This document shows, in pieces, positions 8,472 to 17,706 of a stretch of DNA of 64,000 bases. The DNA comes from Candidatus Tectimicrobiota bacterium (lineage in GTDB: Bacteria > Tectomicrobia > Entotheonellia > Entotheonellales > Entotheonellaceae). Made by a program: the position numbers and the translations under genes. The stretch lies in the NCBI GenBank assembly GCA_026005175.1, contig BPKO01000002.1, forward strand, positions 32,501-96,500, given 5' to 3'. The notes beneath the pieces are model-generated. The model ran no database searches and had not been told where the DNA came from. It saw only the letters and a list, made by a program, of their open reading frames with translations. The first letter of the stretch is position 1. Every line of letters begins with the position of its first letter.

Positions 8472-9867
8472 TCGTCGCTTTCAAAGCGCAGCGGCGCCAC
8501 GTGCCGCTGCGGCAGCTGCGAGTGCAGGCGTCCGGGCGTGTAGAGCCCGCACCCGACAAGGTGCCCCTCGCAGGCCAGGATGACGTAGCCCGGTTCGAGC
8601 GTCAGGGACAGCGGCAGCGTCTTGGCGCGCAGCAGCGCTTCGAGCTGCGCGGCGGTGAGCTCGACGCGGTTGCGGGTGGCCAGGTGGCCAAAGGTCTGCA
8701 GCGCTGCGGTGGTGGGCTTCAGGAACTTGCCCACTTGCCGCAGCACGGGCAGGCCCCACGGTGTGTACTTTGAGGCTGGCCACCGCGGCCAGATGGGAAC
8801 TGTGGGCCAGCAGGGAGTACGTCTTCGGTCGCCGGCAGAGCACAAAAGGGGTAAAGGCGGCAAGTGGGATGCCAAAGCGGTGCGTAAAGTAGCCGAGCAC
8901 GGCACTGCGCTCAGGCTCGGCGACGAAGGCGGGCCACGAAGAATCCCACGGAGTTGAGCTGGTGGGGATAGAGGCGCCAGCAGAGTTCCAGGCTTGCGTC
9001 ATAACGCTCCTCGTGCCACTGGCGTACCCCGGGACTGTGGGGCACGGGCAGGGAAATGGGTTCGAGCTGCGCCGGCCGCTGCTCAAGCAGGCTCTGCACC
9101 ACCGCCTCGTTTTCGGCCGGGTTGTACGTGCAGGTGGCGTAGACCAGCGTGCCGCCCGGGCGCAGCAAGTCAAAGCCCCGCAGCAGCAGCTGCCGCTGCA
9201 AGCGGGGCAAGTCGGCAGGGGTGGGCTTGTAGCCGCGCAGCCGGCCGCGGGCATCCCAGCGGTAGTTGCCCTCTCCTGAGCAGGGCGCGTCGACGAGCAC
9301 GCGGTCGAACGTACAGCGCAGGGGAAAGTTTTGCCCGCTGTAGCGCGTGGTGATGACGTTGCACACGCCGAGCCGTTTGACGTTGTTTTGCAGCAGAGAA
9401 AGGCGCTTGTCAAAGGGGTCGTTGGCCACAATCAGGCCCTGGTTGCGCATCAGCTGCGCCAGGTGGGTGGTTTTGCTCCCCGGGGCGGCACACAAGTCGC
9501 AGACGCGCTCGCCGGGCTGCGGGGCAAGGACGTGGGCGATAAGGGCAGAAGAGAGGGCCTGGGGGTGGTAATAGCCAAGCAGAGCCGCCGGCAGCGTGCC
9601 GGGACGCTCCAGGTCCTCGACCAGCAGCAGCTCGGGGGCAAAGGGGACCTGGGTGGCGCGGTAGCCGTAGCGGGCCAGCAGGGTGCAGACGACGTCCGGG
9701 GTGGTACGCAGGGTGTTGACGCGCAGGCAGCGCACGGGCGGCGTGCGCAGCGCGGCGCAGAAGGCAGCAAAGTCGGGAATCAGCGTGCGGTAAGCGGCAA
9801 AGCGCTCTTCGCAGGAGAGCACGAGCGGTTCCTTCTCGCAGCCAATCCTTCCGTATAAGCGTAGCAC
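8468..9867 (-). CDS. RsmB/NOP (NSUN) family RNA m5C methyltransferase, two frameshifts
   Basis: The N-terminal 300 residues read cleanly: motif I region [18 protein letters not shown], motif [14 protein letters not shown] with one catalytic Cys, and motif [13 protein letters not shown] with the second. The gene then breaks twice. Near 8931-8935 (GGGCC) removal of one base joins GFFVA to [14 protein letters not shown], and near 8753-8757 (GGCCCC) removal of one base joins KVHTVG to [13 protein letters not shown], leading to a PUA-like C-terminal domain. The restored length is about 465 residues. It probably methylates rRNA or tRNA cytosine. The start is uncertain: I use GTG at 9867 because ATG 9909 overlaps the divergent ROK start. 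Confidence 0.8.
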
Positions 9868-9907
9868 GTCTGGCAACGGCGGTTGTCGGGAAAAAGGAGA
9901 CCGGCGC

Positions 9908-10855
9908 ATGGCAGCATTTTACATCGGGATGGACCTCGGCGGCACGACGTTCAAGGCCCTGGCGGTGACGCCGGAGGGGACCATCCTGGATCGCGTGCAA
10001 GCCCCTACCGAGGCGAGCCAGGGCCCCGAGGCAGTGGTGCAGCGGATGGTGGAAGCGATCCGTGGCCTGGCGGCCCGCGTGACCACGGCAGAACGGCGCC
10101 TGCGGGCGGTGGGCTTTGGCGTGCCGGGGATTCTCGAGCTGCCACAGGGGATCGTGCGCCGCTCACCCAACCTGCCGGGATGGCACGACGTGGAGCTTGC
10201 CGCGCTGCTGCGCCGCGCCCTCGACGTGCCCTTTACCCTTGACAACGACGCCAACGCCGCGACCCTGGGTGAGCTGTGGCGCGGGGCGGCGCGGGGCAAG
10301 CGCGACTTTTTCATGCTCACCCTGGGGACGGGCGTTGGCGGCGGGGTGGTGGTGGCGGGTACAATTCTGCACGGAGCCAACGGCTATGCGGGAGAGCTGG
10401 GGCACACGGTGGTCGATCCGCACGGGCCACCCTGCGGCTGTGGCAGCCGCGGCTGCCTGGAGCAGTACGCTTCGGGCACGGCCATTGCCCGTATGGCTGA
10501 GCCCTTTTACGGCAAGACCACGGCCCGCGAGGTGGCCTTGGCGGCGCGGCGCGGAGAAATCCCGGCGCAGCAGCTCTACCGCCAGGTAGGCTACTATCTC
10601 GGTATTGCCTGTGCCAGCCTGGCCAACGTCTTCAATCCCGAGTGCCTGGTCCTCGGCGGGGCGGTGGCGCAGGCCTTCGACCTCTTTGCCGGCAGCCTGC
10701 GGCAGACGCTGCGGGCGCGCAGCTTTGGCCCGATCGTTGACCGTTTAGAGCTGGTGGTCGCCCAGTGCGGCACCGATGCGGGTGGGCTCGGCGCGGCCTA
10801 CCAGGCCATGCAGGCGTACCCGCCGGCAGCGTCATCACCACGGAGTCAGCCATGA
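9908..10855 (+). CDS. ROK family sugar kinase (glucokinase-like)
   Basis: This 315-residue ROK protein has the N-terminal ATP-binding loop IGMDLGGTTFKALAV, the catalytic Asp in LDNDANAATLGE, the glycine-rich LTLGTGVGGGVVV, and the zinc motif CGCGSRGCLEQYASG. These fit glucokinases that make glucose-6-phosphate. The stop overlaps the ATG of the downstream glucose-6-phosphate dehydrogenase gene (ATGA), so the two consecutive steps are translationally coupled, which strongly supports glucose as substrate. No N-terminal DNA-binding domain is present, excluding a NagC/XylR-type repressor. Confidence 0.88.
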   Translation: MAAFYIGMDLGGTTFKALAVTPEGTILDRVQAPTEASQGPEAVVQRMVEAIRGLAARVTTAERRLRAVGFGVPGILELPQGIVRRSPNLPGWHDVELAALLRRALDVPFTLDNDANAATLGELWRGAARGKRDFFMLTLGTGVGGGVVVAGTILHGANGYAGELGHTVVDPHGPPCGCGSRGCLEQYASGTAIARMAEPFYGKTTAREVALAARRGEIPAQQLYRQVGYYLGIACASLANVFNPECLVLGGAVAQAFDLFAGSLRQTLRARSFGPIVDRLELVVAQCGTDAGGLGAAYQAMQAYPPAASSPRSQP

Positions 10856-12357
10856 CTGCAGAACGTGAGCCACGCGCGTGCACGATGGTCATTTTTGGCG
10901 CCACGGGAGACCTGACACGCCGCAAGCTCATTCCTGGCCTCTACAGCCTGGCCAAGCAGCAGCTGCTGCCCAGCCAGCTCGTCGTCATCGGCTTTGCCCG
11001 CCGTCCCAAGACGCACGAGCAGTTCCGCCAGGAAATGCGGCAGGCGGTGTGCGAGTTTGCCCGGTTTCCGCTTGACGAAGCCCTGTGGGAGCGCTTTGCC
11101 AGCCGCTTTTACTACCACCAGTCCACCTTTGACGACGCCGAAGGCTACCGGCGCCTGGGCGCCCTCTTGCGCCAGGTGGAGGCAGAGTGTGGCACGCAGG
11201 GGCGAACCATTTACTATCTGGCCACGCCGCCCGAGGCCTACTACGACATCGTGCACCACCTGCACGCGGCCGGGCTGACGCAGCGGCCGGAGATGGCCCA
11301 GACCTGGCCGCGCATCGTGGTAGAGAAGCCCTTTGGCCGCGATCTGGCCACGGCCCGCGAGCTCAACCGGCACTTTCGCAGCGCCTTTGGCGAAGAGCAG
11401 ATCTACCGCATCGACCACTACCTGGGCAAGGAAACGGTCCAGAACATCATGGTGCTGCGCTTTGCCAACGGCATCTTCGAGCCGCTCTGGAACCAGAAGT
11501 ACATCGACCACGTGCAGATCACGGTGAGCGAGACGGTGGGCGTTGAGGACCGCGGGGGCTACTACGACACCACCGGCGCGCTGCGCGACATGGTGCAGAA
11601 CCACCTGCTGCAGCTCCTCACTCTGACGGCCATGGAGCCGCCGGGGTCGCTGCGCGCCGATGCCGTCCGCAACGAGAAAATGAAGGTGCTGGAAACGATC
11701 CGCCCCCTGGATGGCGAAGCCATCCGCCAGGGCGTGGTGCGCGGCCAGTACACCGCCGGCTCCCTCGACGGCCAGCCGGTTCCTGCCTACTGCCAGGAGC
11801 CGCGGGTCAAGCCCGATTCGCGCACCGAGACCTTTGTCGCCCTCAAGCTGTGGATCGACAACTGGCGGTGGGCAGGGGTGCCGTTTTACCTGCGCACCGG
11901 CAAGCGCTTGCCCCGGCGGCTTTCGGAAATCGCCATCCAGTTCAAGCCCATCCCGCAAATTCTCTTTCGTGCCGGCCGCCAGGCGGAAGTGACGCCCAAC
12001 GTCCTCGTCCTCCACATTCAGCCCGACGAGGGGGCGTCGCTGACCATCGTCGCCAAAGCGCCGGGCCTGCAGGTGCGCTTGCAGTCGGTGGAAATGGAGT
12101 TCCAGTACGGCACCAGCTTTGAAGCCCCCTCGCCCGAAGCCTACGAGCGCCTGCTGCGCGACGTGATGATCGGCGACCAGACGCTTTTCATGCGCGGTGA
12201 CGAGGTGGAAGCGGCCTGGAGCCTGGTGACGCCGATTCTCGAGTACTGGGACACCCACAAGGACACGCCCCTGCACTTCTATCCTGCCGGCACCTGGGGG
12301 CCGGCGGCGGCCGAAGCGCTGCTGGCCAACGACGGCCGGCGCTGGCGCCACTTGTAA
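10852..12357 (+). CDS. zwf: Glucose-6-phosphate 1-dehydrogenase
   Basis: This 501-residue enzyme oxidises glucose-6-phosphate with NAD(P)+, entering the pentose phosphate or Entner-Doudoroff route. The coenzyme site is MVIFGATGDLTRRKLIPGLY, the substrate-binding active site is RIDHYLGKETVQN, and the C-terminal half contains LRTGKRLPRRLSEIAIQFK. The start at 10852 overlaps the ROK kinase stop and lies before the conserved domain. The length is normal. No gnd, pgl or edd/eda is in the window. Confidence 0.94.
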   Translation: MTAEREPRACTMVIFGATGDLTRRKLIPGLYSLAKQQLLPSQLVVIGFARRPKTHEQFRQEMRQAVCEFARFPLDEALWERFASRFYYHQSTFDDAEGYRRLGALLRQVEAECGTQGRTIYYLATPPEAYYDIVHHLHAAGLTQRPEMAQTWPRIVVEKPFGRDLATARELNRHFRSAFGEEQIYRIDHYLGKETVQNIMVLRFANGIFEPLWNQKYIDHVQITVSETVGVEDRGGYYDTTGALRDMVQNHLLQLLTLTAMEPPGSLRADAVRNEKMKVLETIRPLDGEAIRQGVVRGQYTAGSLDGQPVPAYCQEPRVKPDSRTETFVALKLWIDNWRWAGVPFYLRTGKRLPRRLSEIAIQFKPIPQILFRAGRQAEVTPNVLVLHIQPDEGASLTIVAKAPGLQVRLQSVEMEFQYGTSFEAPSPEAYERLLRDVMIGDQTLFMRGDEVEAAWSLVTPILEYWDTHKDTPLHFYPAGTWGPAAAEALLANDGRRWRHL

Positions 12358-12423
12358 GCCGGGGTTGCCAGAGCTGCCGCCAGCAGCTACAGTAACATAC
12401 CGGTCAAGGAAGGAGAGACGAGC

Positions 12424-13764
12424 GTGGAGCGCGAAGCGGGGCGCAGACCCCCCCGGGTGGCACTGGTCAGCTTGGGCTGCCCCAAGAACCTGGTGGACAC
12501 CGAGGTGATGCTGGGCAAGCTCTGCCAGCAGGGCTACGAGCTGACCCTCGATCCGCACGAAGCCGACTATCTCGTCGTCAACACCTGCGGCTTCATCCAG
12601 AGCGCCAAGGAGGAGTCGATTGCCCACATTCTGGAGCTGGCGCAGCTCAAGGCCCAGGACCCCTCCAAAAAGCTCGTCGTTACCGGCTGCCTGGCGCAGC
12701 GCTACGGCGAGGAGCTGCTCGCCGCCATGCCGGAAATCGACCTTCTGCTTGGCACCGGGACCTTCCAGGAACTGCCGCAGCTGCTGCCGCAGCCCTTGCC
12801 GCCGCGCGCTTACCTGCGCGACAACGTCTACCTCTACCAGGACGACGACGCGCGGCTGCTGACCACCCCGGCGCACTACGCCTACCTTAAAATCGCCGAA
12901 GGGTGCAACCACCAGTGCACGTTCTGTATCATTCCCCGCTTGCGGGGCCGCTTGCAGAGCCGGCCGCCGGAATCGATCCTCGCCGAGGCCAGGCGCCTGG
13001 CAAGCCAGGGCGTGCGGGAACTCATTCTTGTTGCCCAGGACAGCACCGAGTACGGTGCCGACCTCGGATTGCAGCAGGGGTTGGCCCGGTTGCTGACGCG
13101 CCTGTGCGAGGAGGTCCCCGGCTACGACTGGCTTCGCGTGCTGTACCTCTATCCCTCGATGGTGCGTCCTGCCTTGCTCGAGGTCTACGCGCAGCAGGAG
13201 CGGCTGTGCAAGTACTTTGACCTGCCCATGCAGCACGCTTCGGACCGCGTGCTGCGGCGTATGAAGCGCGGCTACACGCAGCGCTCGCTCTATCGCCTCC
13301 TCGATGCCATCCGCAGCCGCATGCCCGAGGCGGTGATCCGCAGCACTTTCATCGTCGGCTTTCCGGGGGAAACGCCGGCCGATGTGGACGAGCTGTTGCG
13401 CTTCTTGGAGCGGGCGCGCCTGGACCGCGTGGGCGTGTTTACTTACTCCCGGGAAGAAGGCACGCCGTCGTACGCCATGCCCGAGCAGGTGCCGGCGCGC
13501 GAGGCAGCGCGCCGCCGCCGCCAGGTGATGGCGCTGCAGCAAGAGATCTCATGGCAGAAGCACCGCCAGCTGGTGGGCACGCGCGCCCGCGTCCTCATCG
13601 ACCAGGATGCCTTTGCCGGACGGGCGGCGGTGGGGCGGCTGCCGGGACAGGCCCCGGAAATCGACGGCGTCGTGTACGTGGAAGGCCCGGCGGTGAGCGG
13701 AGAGCTGGTGGAAGTCGAAATCACCGCTGCCAAAGCCTACGACCTCTACGCCCGCGTGGTGTGA
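12424..13764 (+). CDS. rimO: Ribosomal protein S12 methylthiotransferase RimO
   Basis: This 446-residue radical-SAM methylthiotransferase carries three N-terminal Cys ligands of the auxiliary cluster (SLGCPKN, NTCGFI, VTGCLAQR), the radical-SAM CxxxCxxC motif in EGCNHQCTFCIIPRLRG, and a C-terminal TRAM-like domain ending VEVEITAAKAYDLYARVV. The VSLGCPKNLVDTE N-terminus and IPRLRG.L.SR region distinguish RimO from MiaB. It adds a methylthio group to an Asp of ribosomal protein S12. The start is GTG preceded by AAGGAGAG. Downstream DUF4301 begins 11 bases after the stop. Confidence 0.94.
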   Translation: MEREAGRRPPRVALVSLGCPKNLVDTEVMLGKLCQQGYELTLDPHEADYLVVNTCGFIQSAKEESIAHILELAQLKAQDPSKKLVVTGCLAQRYGEELLAAMPEIDLLLGTGTFQELPQLLPQPLPPRAYLRDNVYLYQDDDARLLTTPAHYAYLKIAEGCNHQCTFCIIPRLRGRLQSRPPESILAEARRLASQGVRELILVAQDSTEYGADLGLQQGLARLLTRLCEEVPGYDWLRVLYLYPSMVRPALLEVYAQQERLCKYFDLPMQHASDRVLRRMKRGYTQRSLYRLLDAIRSRMPEAVIRSTFIVGFPGETPADVDELLRFLERARLDRVGVFTYSREEGTPSYAMPEQVPAREAARRRRQVMALQQEISWQKHRQLVGTRARVLIDQDAFAGRAAVGRLPGQAPEIDGVVYVEGPAVSGELVEVEITAAKAYDLYARVV

Positions 13765-13774
13765 GGCCCAGCCG

Positions 13775-15343
13775 ATGGGGCAGTGGCGCTTCAGTGCGGA
13801 AGACCTGGCCGAGCTTCGTGCCCGCGGGCTGAGCGAGGAGGCCGTTTTGGCCCAGATCGCCCGCTTTGAGCGCGGAATTCCTCCCGTGCGCCTGCGACGG
13901 GCCTGTACCCTGGGTGACGGCATCACTGCCCTGGCGCCGGAAGAGCTACCGCGCCTGGCGGCGGCGTACGAAGCGGCTGCGGCGGCAGGCAGGGCGATGA
14001 AGTTCGTGCCGGCGTCGGGGGCGGCAAGCCGCATGTTCCAGCTGCTGCTCACCTTTTACCACCAGGGTCCGGCGCTGGCAGACGTCGAGCGCCAGGCCGC
14101 CGTCGGCGAGCGAGCGGCCCAGGACTTCCTGCGCTTTTGGAGGAATCTCGAGCGCTTTGCCTTCTACGACGATTTGCGTGCGGTTCTGGCGCGAGACGGC
14201 TACGACCTCGAGCGGCTGCGGGCGCAAGGGCAGTACCGCGAGGTCCTGGCCTACCTGCTGTTTCCGCAGGGCCTCGACTACGCCCACCTGCCCAAGGCCC
14301 TGCTCAAGTTTCATCGCTATGCGGACCACTGCCGCACCCCGCTCGAAGAGCACCTGGTGGAAGCCGCCGCCTATGCCTGCGACCGCCAGGGCCTGGCACG
14401 GCTTCACTTTACCGTGTCGCCGGCCCATCGCCGTGCCGTGGAAGCGTACCTGGCGCGCGTGCGGCCCCGCTACGAGCGCGACGGCAGGCGCTACGAAGTC
14501 ACCCTTTCTGAACAGCAGCCGGCCACCGATACGCTGGCCGTCGACCTTGAGAACCGGCCGTTTCGCGACGCACAAGGGCGCCTGCTGTTTCGCCCGGCTG
14601 GTCACGGGGCGCTGCTCGACAACCTCAACGCCTTGCAAGGTGACTTGGTGTTCATCAAGAACATCGACAACGTGGTGCCCGACCACCTCAAGGCGGAGAC
14701 TTACATCTACAAAAAGGCGCTGGCCGGCTACCTCGTCACGCTCCAGGAGAGGGTGTTTGCCTATCTGCGGCGCCTGGCACGCGGCGACGTCGACGCGGTC
14801 CTGCTGGCCGAAATGGCCGCCTTTGCCCGCGAGCGGCTCTGGCTCGCGCTGCCCCCAGACTTGGCGCAGCGGCCGCAGCCGGCCCAGCAGGAGTTGCTGT
14901 GGCGCAAGCTAAACCGGCCCCTACGGGTCTGCGGCATGGTGCCCAACACCGGCGAGCCGGGCGGGGGGCCCTTCTGGGTGGAGCTGGCCGACGGCACCCT
15001 CTCGCTTCAAATCGTGGAGCTGTCGCAAGTCGATATGGCCTCTGCCGAGCAGCGGGCCATTGTCGAAGCCTCGACCCACTTCAATCCCGTGGACATGGTG
15101 TGTGGCGTGCGCGACTACTTGGGGCGCCCGTTTGACCTCCGGCAGTTTGCCGACCCGGAAGCCGGCATCATCACGGTGCGCTCGCACGAAGGGCGGCCCC
15201 TCAAAGCCCTCGAGCTCCCCGGCCTGTGGAACGGCGGCATGGCCTACTGGAACACCGTCTTTGTCGAAGTGCCCTTGCACACATTCACCCCGGTCAAAAC
15301 GGTGCTCGACTTGCTGCGGCCAGAGCACCAGCCCCCGGCCTGA
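13775..15343 (+). CDS. DUF4301 family protein
   Basis: This 522-residue protein reads MGQWRFSAEDLAELRARGLS at its start and contains KFVPASGAASRMFQLLL, QGLDYAHLPKALLKFHRY, FIKNIDNVVPDHLKAETY and a C-terminal HTFTPVKTVLDLLRPEH. These match DUF4301, a cytoplasmic family without an established function. PASGAASRMF and the KNIDN stretch look like nucleotide-sugar transferase-type phosphate-handling motifs, which is only a suggestion. It follows rimO closely and is probably co-transcribed. No signal peptide or membrane segment is present. Confidence 0.8.
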   Translation: MGQWRFSAEDLAELRARGLSEEAVLAQIARFERGIPPVRLRRACTLGDGITALAPEELPRLAAAYEAAAAAGRAMKFVPASGAASRMFQLLLTFYHQGPALADVERQAAVGERAAQDFLRFWRNLERFAFYDDLRAVLARDGYDLERLRAQGQYREVLAYLLFPQGLDYAHLPKALLKFHRYADHCRTPLEEHLVEAAAYACDRQGLARLHFTVSPAHRRAVEAYLARVRPRYERDGRRYEVTLSEQQPATDTLAVDLENRPFRDAQGRLLFRPAGHGALLDNLNALQGDLVFIKNIDNVVPDHLKAETYIYKKALAGYLVTLQERVFAYLRRLARGDVDAVLLAEMAAFARERLWLALPPDLAQRPQPAQQELLWRKLNRPLRVCGMVPNTGEPGGGPFWVELADGTLSLQIVELSQVDMASAEQRAIVEASTHFNPVDMVCGVRDYLGRPFDLRQFADPEAGIITVRSHEGRPLKALELPGLWNGGMAYWNTVFVEVPLHTFTPVKTVLDLLRPEHQPPA

Positions 15344-15349
15344 GGCCGC

Positions 15350-15790
15350 TTACGCTTCCTGCACCAGGGGGACGACGAGCACCGGGCAGGGGGCGGTGGC
15401 AATCACCGCATTGCAGATGCGGCCGGTCATCAGCCGCTTGCCGCCGGTCAAATGCCGGGTGCCCATGACGATGAGGTCGCAGCCGTGCGCGGCGGCCAGG
15501 CGGACGATCTGCTCGGGAATCCTTCCCCAAGCCGACAGGGTCTGGTAAGGCACGCCCGCCTGGGCGGCTTGGCGGGCGGCCTGCGCCAGGATATCTCGTC
15601 CGGTGGCTTCGATTTCCTGGCGCAGCTGCGGGTCGGCGCTGGCGGCCAGGGGTTGGTACTGGGGGTCGTCTTCCAGAATGTGGGCGACAAAGAGCTCACC
15701 GCCTGTCGCGGCCACCAGGCGGATGGCGGTGGCCACGGCGTTTCTCGACCAGGGCGAGCCGCCCGTGGCGGCCAGAACCTTTCGAAACAT
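15350..15790 (-). CDS. Universal stress protein (UspA family)
   Basis: This 146-residue single-domain Usp has the N-terminal strand KVLAATGGSPWSRNAV and the C-terminal nucleotide-binding loop VMGTRHLTGGKRLMTGR followed by CPVLVVPL. The loop fits the G-2X-G-9X-G pattern only loosely, so ATP binding is plausible but not certain. Usp proteins bind ATP or AMP and help cells in stress and growth arrest. ATG 15790 lies at the start of the domain. It converges with DUF4301. Confidence 0.88.
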   Translation of the reverse strand: MFRKVLAATGGSPWSRNAVATAIRLVAATGGELFVAHILEDDPQYQPLAASADPQLRQEIEATGRDILAQAARQAAQAGVPYQTLSAWGRIPEQIVRLAAAHGCDLIVMGTRHLTGGKRLMTGRICNAVIATAPCPVLVVPLVQEA

Positions 15791-15874
15791 GGGATGCTCC
15801 TGCCTGCGTCTTGCTGCCAGCGTCGCCTGCAGGAGTATAGCAGGCCGGACGCGATGCCCCACGCAAATTTGCCG

Positions 15875-15903
15875 TTGCGTTTGGCCAAGAGATGCCGTAT
15901 GGT
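15875..15903 (+). promoter_or_regulatory. Putative sigma-70 promoter for the TPP-enzyme operon
   Basis: TTGCGT (15875-15880), a 17-base spacer and TATGGT (15898-15903) precede the ATG at 15952. The same loose form (TTGCNN-17-TATGGT) occurs before the RaiA/sigma fusion gene. Confidence 0.4.
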
Positions 15904-15951
15904 GCAGAAGCCAACCGCCGTGCGCCCTCTAGACAGCGAGGCAAGTGTCTG

Positions 15952-17692
15952 ATGTCCACGCCTGCTCCGGTGCCACGCGTTCGAGATCGGGGGGCCGACC
16001 TGCTGGTGGCCCTGCTGCGCGCCCATGGGGTGGCGCAGGTGATGGGGGTCACCGGCGGTGCGATCATGGAAACGATGGACGCCCTGCAGGCCGAAGCGTC
16101 GCTGCAGCTACGGATCCTGCAGACCGAGATGGGGGCGGCTTGGGCGGCCATGGGCTATGCGCGGACGACGGGCAAGGTGGGCGTGTGTGTTGTGACCTCT
16201 GGTCCGGCGGCAACAAACGTGGTGACGCCGCTGGCCGATGCCCAGCGCGATCACGTTCCCCTGCTGGTCATCACCGGCCAGGTGCCGACGTTCGCCCGCC
16301 ACACCGACGCGTTCCAGGAGACAAACATCACGGAGATTGCTGCCCCGGTGGTGAAAAAGGCCTTTTACCTCTACCGGGTGGAGGACATCGCCGAGGCGGT
16401 GTGCGAGGCTTTTCGCCTGGCGCAGGGCCGGGCGGCCGGGGCCGGTCCTCATCGACTTTACCAAGGATGCCCAGCAGGCGCCGGCCTCCTGGCCGGCGCC
16501 TGCGCTGCCGTGCCCATTGCACGGTGAGGCCGGCAAGCCGGAAGGGTCCTCGCTGGCACCGGTGCTCGACGAGGTCATTGCCCAGCTGCAGCAAGCCAAG
16601 CGGCCGGTGGTGCTGGCCGGCTACGGGGTGGTGTTGGCTGGGGCGCAGCCCCTCCTTGAGCAATTTCTCCGCTTGGTTCCCTGCCCGCTGGTGCACACCT
16701 TGCCGGGCAAGGCGGCCGTGCCCACCGCCCACCCGTGCAACTACGGCATGCTTGGCATGCACGGGTTTTACGTGGCCAACTGGCTGGTGCACCATGCCGA
16801 TCTCATTCTTTCTTTTGGTGCCCGCTTTGACGACCGCATCACCGGCGATCCCAAGCAGTTTGCGCCGCACGCCCGGCAGCTCATCCACTTTGACATCGAC
16901 CCGGCGCAGATCCGCAAGGTCTTGCCGGAGCGCAAGCTCGCCGTGGTTGGCCACCTGCGTCATACCCTGGCCGCCCTGTGCCAGCGCTTGCAGGGGAGCA
17001 AGCTGGACTTTGCCGCTTGGCACGCGGAGGCCGCTGCCGTGGCGCAGGCCCATCCCTCCACGTACGTGCGCCGGCCGGGGCAGCTGCAGGTGCAACACGT
17101 GCTGGAAGTCCTCAATACCGTGGTGGAGCAGCACACGGCACAAAGCGGCCAACCCGTGGTGTACACCACCGAGGTGGGGGACCACCAAATGTGGGCAGCC
17201 CAGTACCTCAGACTGGCTCCGGGGTGGCAGTTTCTCACCTCCAGCGGCCAGGGCGCCATGGGCTCGGGCTTGCCGATGGCCATCGGTGCCCAGCTGGCCT
17301 GTCCCGAGGCGCTGGTCATCTGCCTGGCCGGCGATGGCAGCCTGCGCTTTTCGGAAGCCGAGCTGGAGACCATCAGCGAATATGGCCTGCCGGTCAAGGT
17401 CCTGGCCGTCAACAACGAGGGCTACGGCATCGTGCGCATGTGGAACCACCGCTTCTACCAGGGGCGGGAAACGGGGGTGATCAAGCGGCGCAAGGACTGG
17501 ACGCTGCTGGCGCGCAGCAGCGGCTTTGCCCACGTCGACCGCCTCACTGCGCCCGGAGCCGTACCGGCCGTCCTGACCCGCATGGTGGCCCACCGCGAGC
17601 CGCACTTTGTGGAGCTCGTCACCCCCTACGAAGAGTGCCTGCCGCTGATGCCGCCAGGAAAGACGTTCCATGACATCATCGAAGCCCCCTGA
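15952..17692 (+). CDS. Thiamine-pyrophosphate enzyme (acetolactate synthase large-subunit-like), one frameshift
   Basis: The three TPP-enzyme domains are visible. The N-terminal pyrimidine domain has the catalytic Glu in LQTEMGAAWAAMGYA and SGPAATN. The central domain reads AKRPVVLAGYGVV and LSFGARFDDRITGDP. The C-terminal PP domain has GDGSLRFSEAELETI...NNEGYG, which binds Mg-diphosphate. The frame breaks near 16425; removing one G from CAGGGCC restores AGRPGPVLIDFTKD. Intact length is about 580 residues. No regulatory subunit or ilvC follows; an amidohydrolase starts 15 bases later, so a catabolic 2-keto-acid role (for example a sulfopyruvate- or oxalyl-type reaction) is as likely as valine synthesis. 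Confidence 0.82.
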
Positions 17693-17706
17693 AGGCGAGG
17701 TTCCCC

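Noticed and set aside
10846-13542. Long minus-strand open frame of nearly 900 codons opposite zwf and rimO
   Set aside because: It is antisense to two well-recognised genes, is rich in Arg/Gly/His with no domain, and is the usual stop-poor shadow in high-G+C DNA.
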